A stretch of DNA of 64,000 nt from Chromobacterium sinusclupearum (GCF_002902845.1 NZ_PPTF01000051.1:1-64000), one strand, 5' to 3'; counted from the first letter of the stretch, positions 29,136 to 39,045 are shown. Numbers and translations: made by a program. The notes: generated from the letters alone by a model not told the origin.

Positions 29136-32100
29136 CTACGCGCCCAACTCCTTCAACACCTCTTTCACCTTCACGATCCGCTGCGCCACTTCCGGCAGCG
29201 CCTGCTCCACCCGCAGCTTGTCCTGCCCGGCCAGGCGATAGTTCTTCTTGCTCTGGATCAGCATGATGATTTTCACCGGGTCGATGGGCGGGTTCTTGAT
29301 GAAGGCGATCTGCACCGCTACTTCGCTGGCGTCCAGCTTCTGCACCCCCAATTCCTTGGCCACCAGGCGCAGCCGGTGGCTTTCGATCAGCGTCTTCACG
29401 CTCTGCGGCGGCAGGCCGAAGCGGTCGATCAGCTCTTCGTGGATATCGTCGATTTCGCCCTCGGTTTCGCAGCTGGCCAGGCGTTTGTAGATCAGCAGCC
29501 GTTCGTGCACGTCCGGGCAATAGCCGTCCGGCAGCAGGGCCGGGCTGTGCAGATTGATCTCGGTGGTGACGCCCAAGGGCGCGTCCAGGTCCGGCGCGCG
29601 GCCTTTTTTCAGGTCGCGCACCGCCTGTTTCAGCATCTCGGTGAACAGGCTGAAACCCACTTCCTGCATCTCGCCGGATTGGCCTTCGCCCAGGATTTCG
29701 CCGGCGCCGCGGATTTCCAGGTCGTGCATGGCCAGATAGAAGCCGGCGCCGAGTTCGCCGGACAGCTGGATCGCTTCCAGGCGTTTTTGCGCGTCGCGGG
29801 TCATGCCGTCCGGCGTCAACAGATAGGCGTAGGCCTGGTGGTGCGAGCGGCCGACACGGCCGCGCAGCTGGTGCAGCTGCGCCAGGCCGAACTTGTCGGC
29901 GCGGTTGATCAGGATGGTGTTGGCGTTGGGGATGTCGATGCCGGTTTCGATGATGGTGGAGCACAAGAGCAGGTTGAAGCGCTGCTGCAGGAAGTCGCGC
30001 ATCACCTGTTCCAGCTCGCGCTCGCGCAGCTGGCCGTGGGCCACGCCGATGCGCGCTTCCGGGATCAGCTCGGCCAGCTTTTCCCGCATGTTTTCTATGG
30101 TGTCGACTTCGTTGTGCAGGAAGAACACCTGGCCGCCGCGTTTCAGCTCGCGCAGCACCGCCTCGCGGATCACGCCGTTACTCAAGGGGCTGACGAAGGT
30201 TTTCACCGCCAGGCGGCGGCTGGGGGCGGTGGTGATGGCGGAGAAGTCGCGAAGGCCTTCCAGCGCCATCGACAGCGTGCGCGGAATCGGCGTGGCGGTC
30301 AGCGTCAGCACGTCGACGTTGGCGCGCAGGCGTTTCAGCTGTTCCTTCTGCCGCACGCCGAAACGGTGCTCCTCGTCGATGATGACCAGGCCCAGGTTCT
30401 TGAACTGGATATCGGGCTGCACCAGCTTGTGGGTGCCGATGACGATGTCGACGCTGCCTTCGGCCAATCCCGCCAGCGCCTGCTTGGTTTCCTTGCCGCT
30501 CTTGAAGCGCGACAGCTCGGCGATGCGCACCGGCCAATCGGCGAAGCGGTCGGAGAAGTTCTGAAAATGCTGTTCCGCCAGCAGCGTGGTGGGCACCAGC
30601 ACCGCCACCTGCTTGCCGCCCATCACCGCGACGAAGGCGGCGCGCAGCGCGACTTCCGTCTTGCCGAAGCCGACGTCGCCGCACACCAGCCGGTCCATGG
30701 GTTTGCCGGAGCACATGTCCTGGATCACCGCCTCGATGGCGCTGGCCTGGTCCACGGTTTCTTCAAAGCCGAAACCGGCTGCAAAGGCGGCGTAGTCGGC
30801 GTGGGACAGCTGGAAGCTGTGGCCCTCGCGCGCGGCGCGCTGGGCGTACAGATTGAGCAGCTCGGCGGCGGTGTCGCGGGCCTTTTCCGCCGCGCGTTTC
30901 TTGGCCTTTTCCCAGGCCGGGTTGCCCAGCTTGTGCAGCTGGATGTCGTCGGTGGCGCCGCCGGCGTAGCGCGAGATCAATTGCAGCTGCGACACCGGCA
31001 CGTACAGCGTAGCGCCGTCGGCGTACTCCAGCTGCATCAGCTCGGTTTCGCCTTCGCCCAGGTCCATGGTCACCAGGCCTACATAGCGGCCGATGCCGTG
31101 CGCCTCGTGCACCACCGGGTCGCCGGCCTTGACCTCGGCCAGATCGCGCAGCATGGCGTCGGACGCCGCCCGCTGGTGTTTGCGGCGGGTGTGGCTGCGC
31201 GCGACGTGCTGATACAGCTCGCTTTCCGTCACCACGGCGATGCCAGGCTCGGCCAGCGCGAAGCCGGAATACAGCGGCGCCACGGTCAGCGCCAGCGGCA
31301 TCTTGCCGGCGATGAAGTCGGCCCAGCTGTCCACCGGCGTCGGCTTGAGGCCGTTTTCAGCCAGGAAGGCCAGCATGGTTTCGCGGCGGCCCAGGCTTTC
31401 CGCCGCCAGCAGGATGCGTTTGTCGCTGGCGGCGATGAAGCTCTGCAGCTTGTGCAGCGGCGCCTCGGCGCGGCGGTCCACCGCCAGTTCCGGCAGCGCG
31501 GCGCCCCCGGTTTCGCCTTCGCCGGCCAGTTCGATGCGGGCATACGGCTTGAGCCGCGCCATCAGTTCGTCCGGCCGCAGGAAGATGTCGGCCGGCGGCA
31601 GCACCGGGCGCTCGGTATCGCCGCGGGCCATGTCGTAGCGGCTTTGCGCGTCGCGCCAGAAGGTTTCCGCCGCGGCCTGCACGTCGTGGTGCAGCACCAC
31701 CAGCGCGTCCTCGCCGACGTAGTCGAACAAGGTGGCGGTTTCGTCGAAGAACAGCGGCAGGTAGTACTCGATGCCGGCCGGCCACAGCCCCTGCGAGACA
31801 TCTTTGTAGACGCGGCTCTTGCTCGGGTCGCCTTCCATCTTTTCGCGGTAGCGCTGGCGGAAGGCGGTGACGCCGCTTTCGTCGGCCGGATATTCGCGCG
31901 CCGGCAGCAGGCGGATTTCCGGCACCGGGTACAGCGTGCGCTGGCTGTCGGGATCAAAGGTCTTCAGGCTGTCGATCTCGGCATCGAACAGGTCGATCCG
32001 GTACGGCAGCGGCGAACCCATGGGATACAGATCGATCAGGCTGCCGCGCACCGAGAATTCGCCCGGCGCCATGACTTGCGTCACGTGCTGGTAGCCGGCG

Positions 32101-32531
32101 GTGACCAGATCGCCGCGCAGTTTTTCCACATCCAGCTGCTGGCCGGTTTTGAGGAAGAAAGTGCGGCCCAGCAGATAGCTGACCGGCGCCAGCCGGCTCA
32201 AGGTGGTGCTGACCGGCGCGATCACCACCTGGCATTCGCGCTGGCGGATCTGCCACAGCGTGGCCAGTCGCTCGCTGACCAGGTCGCCGTGCGGCGAGAA
32301 GTGGTCGTAGGGCAGCGTTTCCCAGTCCGGGAACAGGGCGATGGACAGGTCCGGCGCGAAGAACGGCAGTTCGGCCTTCAGCCGTTGCGCGGCCTGGGCG
32401 TCGGCGGTGAGGATCAACAGCGGTTGGCGCTGCGCGGCCAAGGCGGCGATGGCATGGCTATCCAGGCCGTCTGGCAGACGGCCGCAACGGGTTTTCTGGC
32501 CGGCGGGCGGCAGGGTCGGGTGCATATCCAA
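29136..32531 (-). CDS. mfd: Transcription-repair coupling factor
   Basis: An ATP-driven translocase that pushes stalled RNA polymerase off lesions and recruits UvrA. The 1131 residues are the standard length. The order is: a UvrB-like N-terminal region (about 1-340), an RNA-polymerase-interacting domain with GDPVVHEAHGIGRY (about 465-478), and a RecG-like helicase with Walker A CGDVGFGKTEVAL and Walker B IDEEHRFGV, motif III TATPIPRTL, and GRVGRSHHQAYAYLL. The C-terminal TRCF domain ends the protein. All motifs are intact. A minus-strand TATAAT lies 37 bp upstream. Confidence 0.97.
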   Translation of the reverse strand: MDMHPTLPPAGQKTRCGRLPDGLDSHAIAALAAQRQPLLILTADAQAAQRLKAELPFFAPDLSIALFPDWETLPYDHFSPHGDLVSERLATLWQIRQRECQVVIAPVSTTLSRLAPVSYLLGRTFFLKTGQQLDVEKLRGDLVTAGYQHVTQVMAPGEFSVRGSLIDLYPMGSPLPYRIDLFDAEIDSLKTFDPDSQRTLYPVPEIRLLPAREYPADESGVTAFRQRYREKMEGDPSKSRVYKDVSQGLWPAGIEYYLPLFFDETATLFDYVGEDALVVLHHDVQAAAETFWRDAQSRYDMARGDTERPVLPPADIFLRPDELMARLKPYARIELAGEGETGGAALPELAVDRRAEAPLHKLQSFIAASDKRILLAAESLGRRETMLAFLAENGLKPTPVDSWADFIAGKMPLALTVAPLYSGFALAEPGIAVVTESELYQHVARSHTRRKHQRAASDAMLRDLAEVKAGDPVVHEAHGIGRYVGLVTMDLGEGETELMQLEYADGATLYVPVSQLQLISRYAGGATDDIQLHKLGNPAWEKAKKRAAEKARDTAAELLNLYAQRAAREGHSFQLSHADYAAFAAGFGFEETVDQASAIEAVIQDMCSGKPMDRLVCGDVGFGKTEVALRAAFVAVMGGKQVAVLVPTTLLAEQHFQNFSDRFADWPVRIAELSRFKSGKETKQALAGLAEGSVDIVIGTHKLVQPDIQFKNLGLVIIDEEHRFGVRQKEQLKRLRANVDVLTLTATPIPRTLSMALEGLRDFSAITTAPSRRLAVKTFVSPLSNGVIREAVLRELKRGGQVFFLHNEVDTIENMREKLAELIPEARIGVAHGQLRERELEQVMRDFLQQRFNLLLCSTIIETGIDIPNANTILINRADKFGLAQLHQLRGRVGRSHHQAYAYLLTPDGMTRDAQKRLEAIQLSGELGAGFYLAMHDLEIRGAGEILGEGQSGEMQEVGFSLFTEMLKQAVRDLKKGRAPDLDAPLGVTTEINLHSPALLPDGYCPDVHERLLIYKRLASCETEGEIDDIHEELIDRFGLPPQSVKTLIESHRLRLVAKELGVQKLDASEVAVQIAFIKNPPIDPVKIIMLIQSKKNYRLAGQDKLRVEQALPEVAQRIVKVKEVLKELGA

Positions 32532-32567
32532 CTTGATCTGCTTCTGTGCGGAGTTGTGCTTGTGGCG

Positions 32568-32573
32568 ATTATA
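32568..32573 (-). promoter_or_regulatory. Putative -10 element of mfd promoter
   Basis: The plus-strand ATTATA reads TATAAT on the minus strand, 37 bp before the mfd start. No clear -35 element is visible at normal spacing. Confidence 0.35.
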
Positions 32574-32812
32574 ACAGCGCGCGCGGCGTTTCCCCGGCGG
32601 CGAACGCTAGCCGGCGCGGGCAATCCCGGCTATCGTATGCGTTTGGCTCAAATGTCATTTATCTCAATTAGAAGAAAAACAGCATGGGGCCAGGATTAGA
32701 CATTCAAAAAAATAATGCATAACACCGCGACTCATGTCGAAATAAATGAAATTTGCATGATGCGGGCGTGGCCAAGATCCGGCAAACCGGACGACAGCTA
32801 AAGGATGGAAGC

Positions 32813-35800
32813 GTGAGAACCACACTAAGGGTGGAGGAGGGGTTGGTTTTCCTGGGGTTTGTCGGAGGCGTGGCCTTGTGGCCGCGCAGTCCCCAGGCGG
32901 CACTGACACTTGCCAGTTTTTTGCCGCATGGCCTGTTTGCCTGGCAACAGCTCGCGCGCGGCGCGCGGCGCAGCTGGTGGTGGCCGTTGGCCGCCTTGTT
33001 ACCGGCGCTGTGGCTGATGCCGTCGCTATGGGGCATGCTGCTGGCCGGCTCCTTGTATCTGATTCCGCCCGGCCTGCGTTTGGGGCGTTTGACGGCCTGG
33101 CGGCCGCGTCCGGCCACGCCGAATCAGCTGCGCGATCTGCTGCTGGCCTTGATCGTCTATCCGGCGCCGCTGGCGGCCTTGCCGCTGGGCGTCTACGTCT
33201 GGGGCGCCGGCGGCGGCCATGTTGTCTGGTCATGGGCGTGGCAAGGCTGGGCCGCCCTGGCTTCCGCGCTGTTCTTGTGCGTGCCCCTGGCGTGGCCGTC
33301 TCCGCATGCACCGTCCTGGACGGTGCGTCTGGAGCAGGCGCTGATTCTGGCCTTGGTGGCCATGGAGGCCGGCTTGCTGCAGTCCAGCGAGATCAATCTG
33401 AACATTCCCAACCAGTTGTTGTTTTTTCCCTTCATTCTGTGGGCGGCCTGCCGCACCGGCTTGGGCGGAGCCGCGCTGACTGCCGGCGCGGTAGCGGTGG
33501 GCTTGTCGCTGGCGTCAGCCGGTGCCGGCGCCGTCAGCCACGCCATCATCGGCCATGTCTCCACCGATCTGCTGCTGGCGCTGGCGCTGAACGTCTCCGG
33601 CCTGCTGGTGGCGATTCTGATGGATGGGCACCGCGCCGACGAGGCGGCCTTGAAGACGTTCCGCGCGCGCATCGACTCCCTGGTCAACAACAGCCCGACC
33701 ATGATGTCGCTGAAGGACATGGATGGCCGTTATCTGCTGGTCAACGCCGCCTATGCGCGGCGGGTGGGGGTCTCGCCGGGAGAGTTGCCGGGGCGGCGGC
33801 CGGAGGACGTGTTCGATCTGGACGATGCCCGGCAGATCCGCGAGCAGGACCAGCAGGTGCTGAACCTGCTGGCGCCGCGCCAGTTCGAGGAGCATTTCGT
33901 GCTCAACGGCGTGGAGACCTATCTTTTGGCCTCCAAGTTTCCCCTGTTCGACGCCGACGGACGCCCCGCCGGAGTGGGCAGCGTCGATACCGACATCACG
34001 CTGAGCAAGCGCGAGCAGCGCGCCAAACGCGAGGCCGAGGAGCGCTATCTGGCGCTGGTGGAGCAGTCGCTGGTCGGCATCTACATCATGCAGGACGAGC
34101 GGCTGGTGTATGCCAATCCCAAGCTGGCCGAGATCATGGGCCATGCGCCGGAGGAAATGGTGGGCATGACCATGGCCCAGTTGTTGGTGCCGGGCGAAGC
34201 GGTGCGGCTGCGCCAGCAGCTGCTGCGCCGCTTCCGCGAGAATATCGCGGTGATGCACTATTCCACCCGCGGGCTGCGCAAGGACGGCGTGGTGGTGGAC
34301 ATGGAGGTGCACAGCCGTCTGTTCGAGCTGGATGGCCGCAAGGCGGTGATCGGCGTGGTGATGGACATTTCGGATCGGCTGCTGGCCGATACCAATCTGC
34401 GGCTGGCGGCCAAGGTGTTCGAAAATTCGGCCGAGGGCATCCTGATTCTGGACGCCAGCGCCCGCATCATCGCCGTCAACGACGCCTTCACCCGCATCAC
34501 CGGCTATACGGAAGACGAAGCGCTGGGCAAGCCCTCGCGCATCTTCCATCTGGGCGAGCGTGAGCGGGAGGCCATGCGCGAGGCCCTGGCCGGCAGCGGC
34601 CACTGGCAGGGCGAGATGCAGGACAGGCGCAAGAACGGTGAATGGTATCCGGCCGAACTTTCCATCTCCGCCTTGCGCGACGAAGACGACGAACTGTGCA
34701 ACTACGTGGCGGTGTTCTCCGACATCACCCAGCGCAAGGAGGCCGAGGCGCGGCTGCAGTTCCTGGCCAATCACGATCCGCTGACCCGGCTGCCCAACCG
34801 CAGCAGCCTCACCGTGCAACTGGACGAGGCGCTGGCGCGCATGGCCAGCCAGGGCGGCCAATTGGCGGTGATGTTCATCGATCTGGACCGCTTCAAGCTG
34901 ATCAACGACTCCTTCGGCCACCAGGCCGGCGACCTGCTGCTATGCGAGATCGCGCTGCGCCTGGCGCGCGTGGTGGGCGAGCGCGGCATGCTGGCGCGGC
35001 TGGGCGGCGATGAATTCACCCTGTTGATGAGCGGTTTCGACAGCCACACCCAGCTGGGGGAGGTGGCCACCGATATCCTGACTGAACTCGGCCGGCCGCT
35101 GAGCCTGGAGGCGCATGAGGTGTTCATCACCGGCAGCATAGGCATCAGCGTATTCCCGCATGATGGGCAGGATGCGCAGACCTTGCTGAAAAACGCCGAC
35201 GTGGCGATGTACCGCGCCAAGGATTCCGGCAAGAACACCTACCAGTTCTTCGACGCCGGCATGAACACCCAGACCTTCGAGCGTCTGCTGCTGGAAAACG
35301 GCCTGCGCATGGCGCTGGAGCGCGGCGAATTCGAACTGCATTACCAGCCGCAACTGGCCGCTGACAGCCGCGTGCTGCAGGGCGCGGAGGTGTTGCTGCG
35401 CTGGCGCCATCCGCAGCTGGGCCTGGTGCCGCCGGTGCGCTTCATCGCGCTGGCCGAGGAAACCGGGCTGATCAAGCCGATCGGCGACTGGGTATTGGCC
35501 GAGGCCTGCCGCCAGCTGGCGGCCTGGGACCGCCAGGGCCTGGCGGTGCCGCGGCTAGCGGTGAACCTGTCGCCGCGCCAGTTCGGCCAGCCGTCGCTGC
35601 CGGCCAAGGTGGCCGGCGCCTTGCAGGCCGCGGGCCTGCCCGCCAGCCGGCTGGAGCTGGAAATCACCGAGAGCATGCTGATGCAGAATCCGGACGAAGC
35701 CGTGCAGCTGTTGGCGCAACTGAAAGCGTTGGGCGTATGGCTGTCCATCGACGATTTCGGCACGGGTTATTCCTCTCTGTCCTATCTGAAGCGCTTCCCG

Positions 35801-36079
35801 CTCGACACGCTGAAGATAGACCAGTCCTTCGTCGACGGCCTGCCCGACGACGAGGACAATGCCGCCATCGCCGAAGCCATCCTGGCCATGGCCAAGAAGC
35901 TGAAGTTCCACGTGGTGGCGGAAGGGGTGGAGAACGAGGCGCAGGCGGCCTTCTTGCAAGGCAAGGGCTGCCACACGCTGCAGGGCTACCACTTCAGCCG
36001 GCCGCTGCCGGCGGCGGAGTTCGCCGCGTTGGTGGCTGGCTGGCCGCAACCGCTTGCGGCGGCGGGCATCCCGGCGTGA
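32813..36079 (+). CDS. Membrane PAS-GGDEF-EAL cyclic-di-GMP signalling protein
   Basis: A 1088-residue multidomain protein. The N-terminal 285 residues hold about eight membrane helices (MASE1-like). Three PAS domains follow (about 290-410, 420-535, 540-665), then GGDEF (GGDEF at 731-735) and EAL (EVL at 859-861, with NLSPRQ, ESMLM and DDFGTGYSSLSYLKRFPLDTLKIDQSFV). The GGDEF motif is canonical but I see no RxxD I-site. The EAL triad reads Glu-Val-Leu, which keeps the catalytic Glu. It probably both makes and degrades c-di-GMP, or works as a phosphodiesterase tuned by GTP. The GTG start at 32813 is chosen because AAAGGA lies 7 nt upstream; no ATG starts this N-terminus. Confidence 0.92.
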   Translation: MRTTLRVEEGLVFLGFVGGVALWPRSPQAALTLASFLPHGLFAWQQLARGARRSWWWPLAALLPALWLMPSLWGMLLAGSLYLIPPGLRLGRLTAWRPRPATPNQLRDLLLALIVYPAPLAALPLGVYVWGAGGGHVVWSWAWQGWAALASALFLCVPLAWPSPHAPSWTVRLEQALILALVAMEAGLLQSSEINLNIPNQLLFFPFILWAACRTGLGGAALTAGAVAVGLSLASAGAGAVSHAIIGHVSTDLLLALALNVSGLLVAILMDGHRADEAALKTFRARIDSLVNNSPTMMSLKDMDGRYLLVNAAYARRVGVSPGELPGRRPEDVFDLDDARQIREQDQQVLNLLAPRQFEEHFVLNGVETYLLASKFPLFDADGRPAGVGSVDTDITLSKREQRAKREAEERYLALVEQSLVGIYIMQDERLVYANPKLAEIMGHAPEEMVGMTMAQLLVPGEAVRLRQQLLRRFRENIAVMHYSTRGLRKDGVVVDMEVHSRLFELDGRKAVIGVVMDISDRLLADTNLRLAAKVFENSAEGILILDASARIIAVNDAFTRITGYTEDEALGKPSRIFHLGEREREAMREALAGSGHWQGEMQDRRKNGEWYPAELSISALRDEDDELCNYVAVFSDITQRKEAEARLQFLANHDPLTRLPNRSSLTVQLDEALARMASQGGQLAVMFIDLDRFKLINDSFGHQAGDLLLCEIALRLARVVGERGMLARLGGDEFTLLMSGFDSHTQLGEVATDILTELGRPLSLEAHEVFITGSIGISVFPHDGQDAQTLLKNADVAMYRAKDSGKNTYQFFDAGMNTQTFERLLLENGLRMALERGEFELHYQPQLAADSRVLQGAEVLLRWRHPQLGLVPPVRFIALAEETGLIKPIGDWVLAEACRQLAAWDRQGLAVPRLAVNLSPRQFGQPSLPAKVAGALQAAGLPASRLELEITESMLMQNPDEAVQLLAQLKALGVWLSIDDFGTGYSSLSYLKRFPLDTLKIDQSFVDGLPDDEDNAAIAEAILAMAKKLKFHVVAEGVENEAQAAFLQGKGCHTLQGYHFSRPLPAAEFAALVAGWPQPLAAAGIPA

Positions 36080-36142
36080 AGCTGGGCCGTGGGGCGGCTT
36101 GCGGCTACAATGGCGGGAATTGTGAATTAGAGAATCTCCGCC

Positions 36143-36892
36143 ATGAGCAACAAACGCCTGATACACGGCTTCCACGCCATCAACGCCCGACTGTGGCAGA
36201 ACCCGAAGAGCCTGCTGGAAATCTGGCTGGCCGGCGGACGCCATGATGCCCGCGCCAAGGCGGTGCTGGACAAGGCCGGCGAGGAAAAGGTCAAGCTGCA
36301 CATCGTGGACAAGGAACGGCTGGACAGCATGAGCGGCAACGCCCGCCATCAGGGCGTGGTGGCGATGATAGACGCCAGCATGAACTACGTGGATCTGGAC
36401 GATGTGCTGGAAAACCTGTCCGAGCCGCCGCTGCTGTTGATCCTGGACGGCGTGACCGATCCGCACAACCTGGGCGCTTGCCTGCGGGTAGCGGACGCGA
36501 TGGGCGCGCACGCGGTGATCGCCCCCAAAGACCGCTCCGCCACGCTGAACGCCACGGTGTCCAAAGTGGCTTGCGGCGCGGCCGAGGTGGTGCCTTACAT
36601 CACCGTCACCAACTTGGCGCGCACCCTGCGCGATCTGAAGGATGCCGGGGTGTGGATTGCCGGCACCACCATGGAAGCCGATACCGACCTGTATCACTTC
36701 GAAGCATCCGGCCCGCTGGCCTGGGTGATGGGCGCCGAGGGCGAGGGCATGCGCCGCCTGACGCGCGAGCATTGCGACGTGCTGGTGTCCATTCCGATGT
36801 TCGGCACCGTCGAGAGCCTGAACGTGTCGGTATCGTCCGGCATGGTGCTGTCGGAAAGCCGCCGCCAGCGGGTGCTGAAGACGCAGGGTTGA
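36143..36892 (+). CDS. rlmB: 23S rRNA (guanosine-2'-O-)-methyltransferase RlmB
   Basis: Methylates the 2'-O of G2251 in the 23S rRNA P-loop with S-adenosylmethionine. The 249-residue SpoU-family protein has an N-terminal substrate-binding domain (about 1-75), then the knotted SPOUT catalytic domain with motif 1 [14 protein letters not shown] (about 107-120), motif 2 [10 protein letters not shown] (about 195-204) and motif 3 SLNVSVSSG (about 224-232). It lies alone between the GGDEF-EAL gene and a strong bidirectional terminator. Confidence 0.96.
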   Translation: MSNKRLIHGFHAINARLWQNPKSLLEIWLAGGRHDARAKAVLDKAGEEKVKLHIVDKERLDSMSGNARHQGVVAMIDASMNYVDLDDVLENLSEPPLLLILDGVTDPHNLGACLRVADAMGAHAVIAPKDRSATLNATVSKVACGAAEVVPYITVTNLARTLRDLKDAGVWIAGTTMEADTDLYHFEASGPLAWVMGAEGEGMRRLTREHCDVLVSIPMFGTVESLNVSVSSGMVLSESRRQRVLKTQG

Positions 36893-36908
36893 GCTTTGGT
36901 TTAGTCAG

Positions 36909-36934
36909 AAAAAGGCCGCGCATGCGGCCTTTTT
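36909..36934. terminator. Bidirectional terminator between rlmB and the LysR gene
   Basis: AAAAAGGCCGC and GCGGCCTTTTT form a perfect 11-bp stem with a GCAT loop. A-tracts and T-tracts flank it on both sides, so it should stop both convergent transcripts. Confidence 0.92.
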
Positions 36935-37830
36935 CATCCCTGTCCGCCCAGCCGTTCCCGCGTCAGCGCCAGCCAGGCGCGGGCGGCGTGGGACAGGTAG
37001 CCGCCGCGCTGCCAGATCAGGCCCAGGTGCCAGTACAGCTTGTTGTCGTACAGCGGGATCACGTCGTATTGCCCGCTGTCCAGCCGCGCCACGATGCTGC
37101 GCGGCAGCAGGGTGACGCCGAGATTGGCGCCCACCAGTTCGACGATGAAGTCCCAGTGCGCGCTGCGGCCGACGATATTGGGCGTTTTGCCCAGCTCGCG
37201 GAAGGCGTCGGTGACGCGGCGGCATAATGTGAAGTCTTCCGGATACAGCACCAATGGCTGGTCGGCGATGTCGGCCAGGCGCACCAGCGATTGGCCTTGC
37301 CAGCAGGAGCCGGCGGGCGCCACCAGGCACAGCGGGTCGCGCACCACCGAGTAGTGTTCGAACAGCTGGCTATCCACCGGCAGCACGGCCACGCCGATTT
37401 CCAGTTCGCCGCTCTTGATGCGGTTTTCGATGGCCAGCGCGCCGTCTTCCACCATTTTCAATTCGATCTGCGGATACAGTCGGCGGTAGTGGCTGACCAC
37501 CGGGGCGAAGAAAGCCACGCCCACCATGGGCGGCAGGCCGACCACCAGCTCGCCGCGGCTGAGGCCGGACAGGTCGGTCAACTCGTTTTTCAGCTTATGC
37601 ATCGCCGACAGCACATCCAGCCCGCGCTCGTAAGTGACGCGGCCGGCGTCGGTCAGCCGGAAGCTGCGGCCCTCGCGCAGGATCAGCGGCATGCCGAGTT
37701 CCTCCTCCAGCTGTTTCACCATCTTGCTGATGGTGGGCTGGGTGACGAACAGCGCGTCGGCGGCGCGGGTGAAGCTTTGGCATTTCACCAGTTCGACAAA
37801 ATAGCGCAAGGCGCGGATGTCCATTTGCAT
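36934..37830 (-). CDS. LysR-family regulator next to cidAB (CidR-like)
   Basis: A 298-residue LysR regulator. The helix-turn-helix spans about residues 4-62 (RALRYFVELVKCQSFTRAAD, then PTISKMVKQLEEELGMPL), followed by an effector domain with GELVVGLPPMVG and EIGVAVLPV. It is divergent from the holin-like gene pair, the same arrangement as CidR with cidABC in Gram-positives and its proteobacterial counterparts. In those, acetate-related metabolism is the signal; whether this holds here is inference. It starts at Met1 or Met3. Confidence 0.88.
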   Translation of the reverse strand: MQMDIRALRYFVELVKCQSFTRAADALFVTQPTISKMVKQLEEELGMPLILREGRSFRLTDAGRVTYERGLDVLSAMHKLKNELTDLSGLSRGELVVGLPPMVGVAFFAPVVSHYRRLYPQIELKMVEDGALAIENRIKSGELEIGVAVLPVDSQLFEHYSVVRDPLCLVAPAGSCWQGQSLVRLADIADQPLVLYPEDFTLCRRVTDAFRELGKTPNIVGRSAHWDFIVELVGANLGVTLLPRSIVARLDSGQYDVIPLYDNKLYWHLGLIWQRGGYLSHAARAWLALTRERLGGQG

Positions 37831-37860
37831 TCCTGATTGGAATCGTAACGATAATTTTAA

Positions 37861-37894
37861 TTCATTTTTAGAATGAAATACGGCTGGCTATACT
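37861..37894 (+). promoter_or_regulatory. Candidate promoter/operator of cidAB
   Basis: TTCATT-TTTAG-AATGAA (37861-37877) is a 6-bp-arm palindrome of the LysR T-N11-A class. It lies directly upstream of a TATACT -10 hexamer at 37889-37894, about 35 bp before the CidA-like start, so the operator would overlap the -35 region. Confidence 0.5.
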
Positions 37895-37928
37895 AGCTCC
37901 AACTCCGTAAGTCGATGGAAGCCGAATC

Positions 37929-38372
37929 ATGGCACGCCGCCTGTTTTACCGCCTGATGCCGCTGTTGCAAACCTGTAGCCAGGTTGCGCTGCTGAGCCTG
38001 GTGTGGCTGGCAGCCAGTCAGCTGAGCCACCGTTTTCTGCCGGCCATGCCGGCCGGCGTGCTGGGCATGCTGCTGGTGCTGCTGGGTTTCTGGTCCGGCC
38101 TGCTCCCGGTGAGCTGGTTCCGGCACGGCGCGCGTTGGCTGTTGGCGGAGATGCTGCTGTTCTTTATCCCGGCGGTGGTGGCGGTGGTGCAGTATCCGGA
38201 AGTGATTGTATCCGCCGGTGTCCGCCTGTTGTTGGTGATTGTGGCCTCTACCGCCTTGGTGATGGTGGTGACCGCTCTGGTGGTGGATCGCTGCTACCGC
38301 TTGGAAATCCGGATGCGCCGTCGCGCCAGCAACCGCAAGGCGCAGATGAGGGTTGAAGCCCATGGAGCATGA
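37929..38372 (+). CDS. cidA: CidA/LrgA-family holin-like membrane protein
   Basis: A 147-residue inner-membrane protein with four hydrophobic segments. The family core is present: LVWLAASQLSHRFLPAMPAGVLGMLLVLLGFW, then HGARWLLAEMLLFFIPAVVAVVQY. A basic C-terminal tail (RRRASNRKAQMR) follows. The family affects murein hydrolase export, programmed lysis and, in plants and some bacteria, glycolate or pyruvate transport. The next gene overlaps it by 11 bp, so they are cotranslated. The name CidA rather than LrgA is chosen because of the divergent LysR gene. Confidence 0.85.
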   Translation: MARRLFYRLMPLLQTCSQVALLSLVWLAASQLSHRFLPAMPAGVLGMLLVLLGFWSGLLPVSWFRHGARWLLAEMLLFFIPAVVAVVQYPEVIVSAGVRLLLVIVASTALVMVVTALVVDRCYRLEIRMRRRASNRKAQMRVEAHGA

Positions 38373-39045
38373 AATTGCCTTGATCTCCTTTGTACTCACC
38401 GTGGTGTTGTACTGGATGGTCAAAAAGTATTACCTGAAGACCCGCAGCTGGTGGAGCACGCCGATTCTGGCGGTGCCGCTGCTGGTCATCGGCCTGGTGG
38501 TGTTGGCGCGTGTGCCGTATCACACCTACTTTGCCGATACCCGCTGGCTGACCTGGCTGTTGGGGCCGGCGACGGTGGCGTTTGCGATACCGATTTACGA
38601 GCAGCGCGCGCTGATCCGCAAGCATTGGCTGTCCCTGAGCTGCGGCGTGCTGGTGGCGATACCGGTCGCCGTGGGCAGTTCGGTGATGCTGGCGCGCTGG
38701 TTGGATTTGTCCGAAGCCATGCAGAAGAGCTTGGCGCCGCGTTCGATCAGCACGCCGTTCGCCTTGGCGGCGGCGCATACGCTGGGCGGTTCGGCCGATC
38801 TGACCGCCTTGTTCGTGGTGGTGACCGGGGTGTGCGGGATGATGCTGGGCCAGCTGATGTTGACGATGCTGCCGATTCGTTCCGCCTTGGCGCGGGGCGC
38901 GCTGTTCGGCGCCGCGGCCCACGCGGCCGGCACGGCCAAAGCGAATGAGATCGGCGCCGAGGAAGGCGTGGTGGCCAGCCTGACGATGATGCTGGCCGGG
39001 GTGGCGACGGTGTTTGCCGCGCCGCTGATTGGATACTGGATGTAA
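38362..39045 (+). CDS. cidB: CidB/LrgB-family membrane protein
   Basis: A 227-residue integral membrane partner of CidA/LrgA with about six to seven helices. Family landmarks: LAPRSISTPFALAAAHTLGG near residue 116 and RGALFGAAAHAAGTAKANEIGAEEG near 176. ATG 38362 overlaps the end of the upstream gene by 11 bp; an alternative TTG lies three codons earlier. Together the pair forms the export or lysis-control module. Its terminator lies inside the 3' end of the convergent metal regulator gene. Confidence 0.9.
   Translation: MEHEIALISFVLTVVLYWMVKKYYLKTRSWWSTPILAVPLLVIGLVVLARVPYHTYFADTRWLTWLLGPATVAFAIPIYEQRALIRKHWLSLSCGVLVAIPVAVGSSVMLARWLDLSEAMQKSLAPRSISTPFALAAAHTLGGSADLTALFVVVTGVCGMMLGQLMLTMLPIRSALARGALFGAAAHAAGTAKANEIGAEEGVVASLTMMLAGVATVFAAPLIGYWM

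Noticed and set aside
28929..32699. A very long open frame on the plus strand opposite mfd
   Set aside because: It is Gln/His/Gly/Ala/Arg-rich with no recognisable motif, while mfd on the other strand has complete helicase motifs. This is a by-product of GC-rich codon use.
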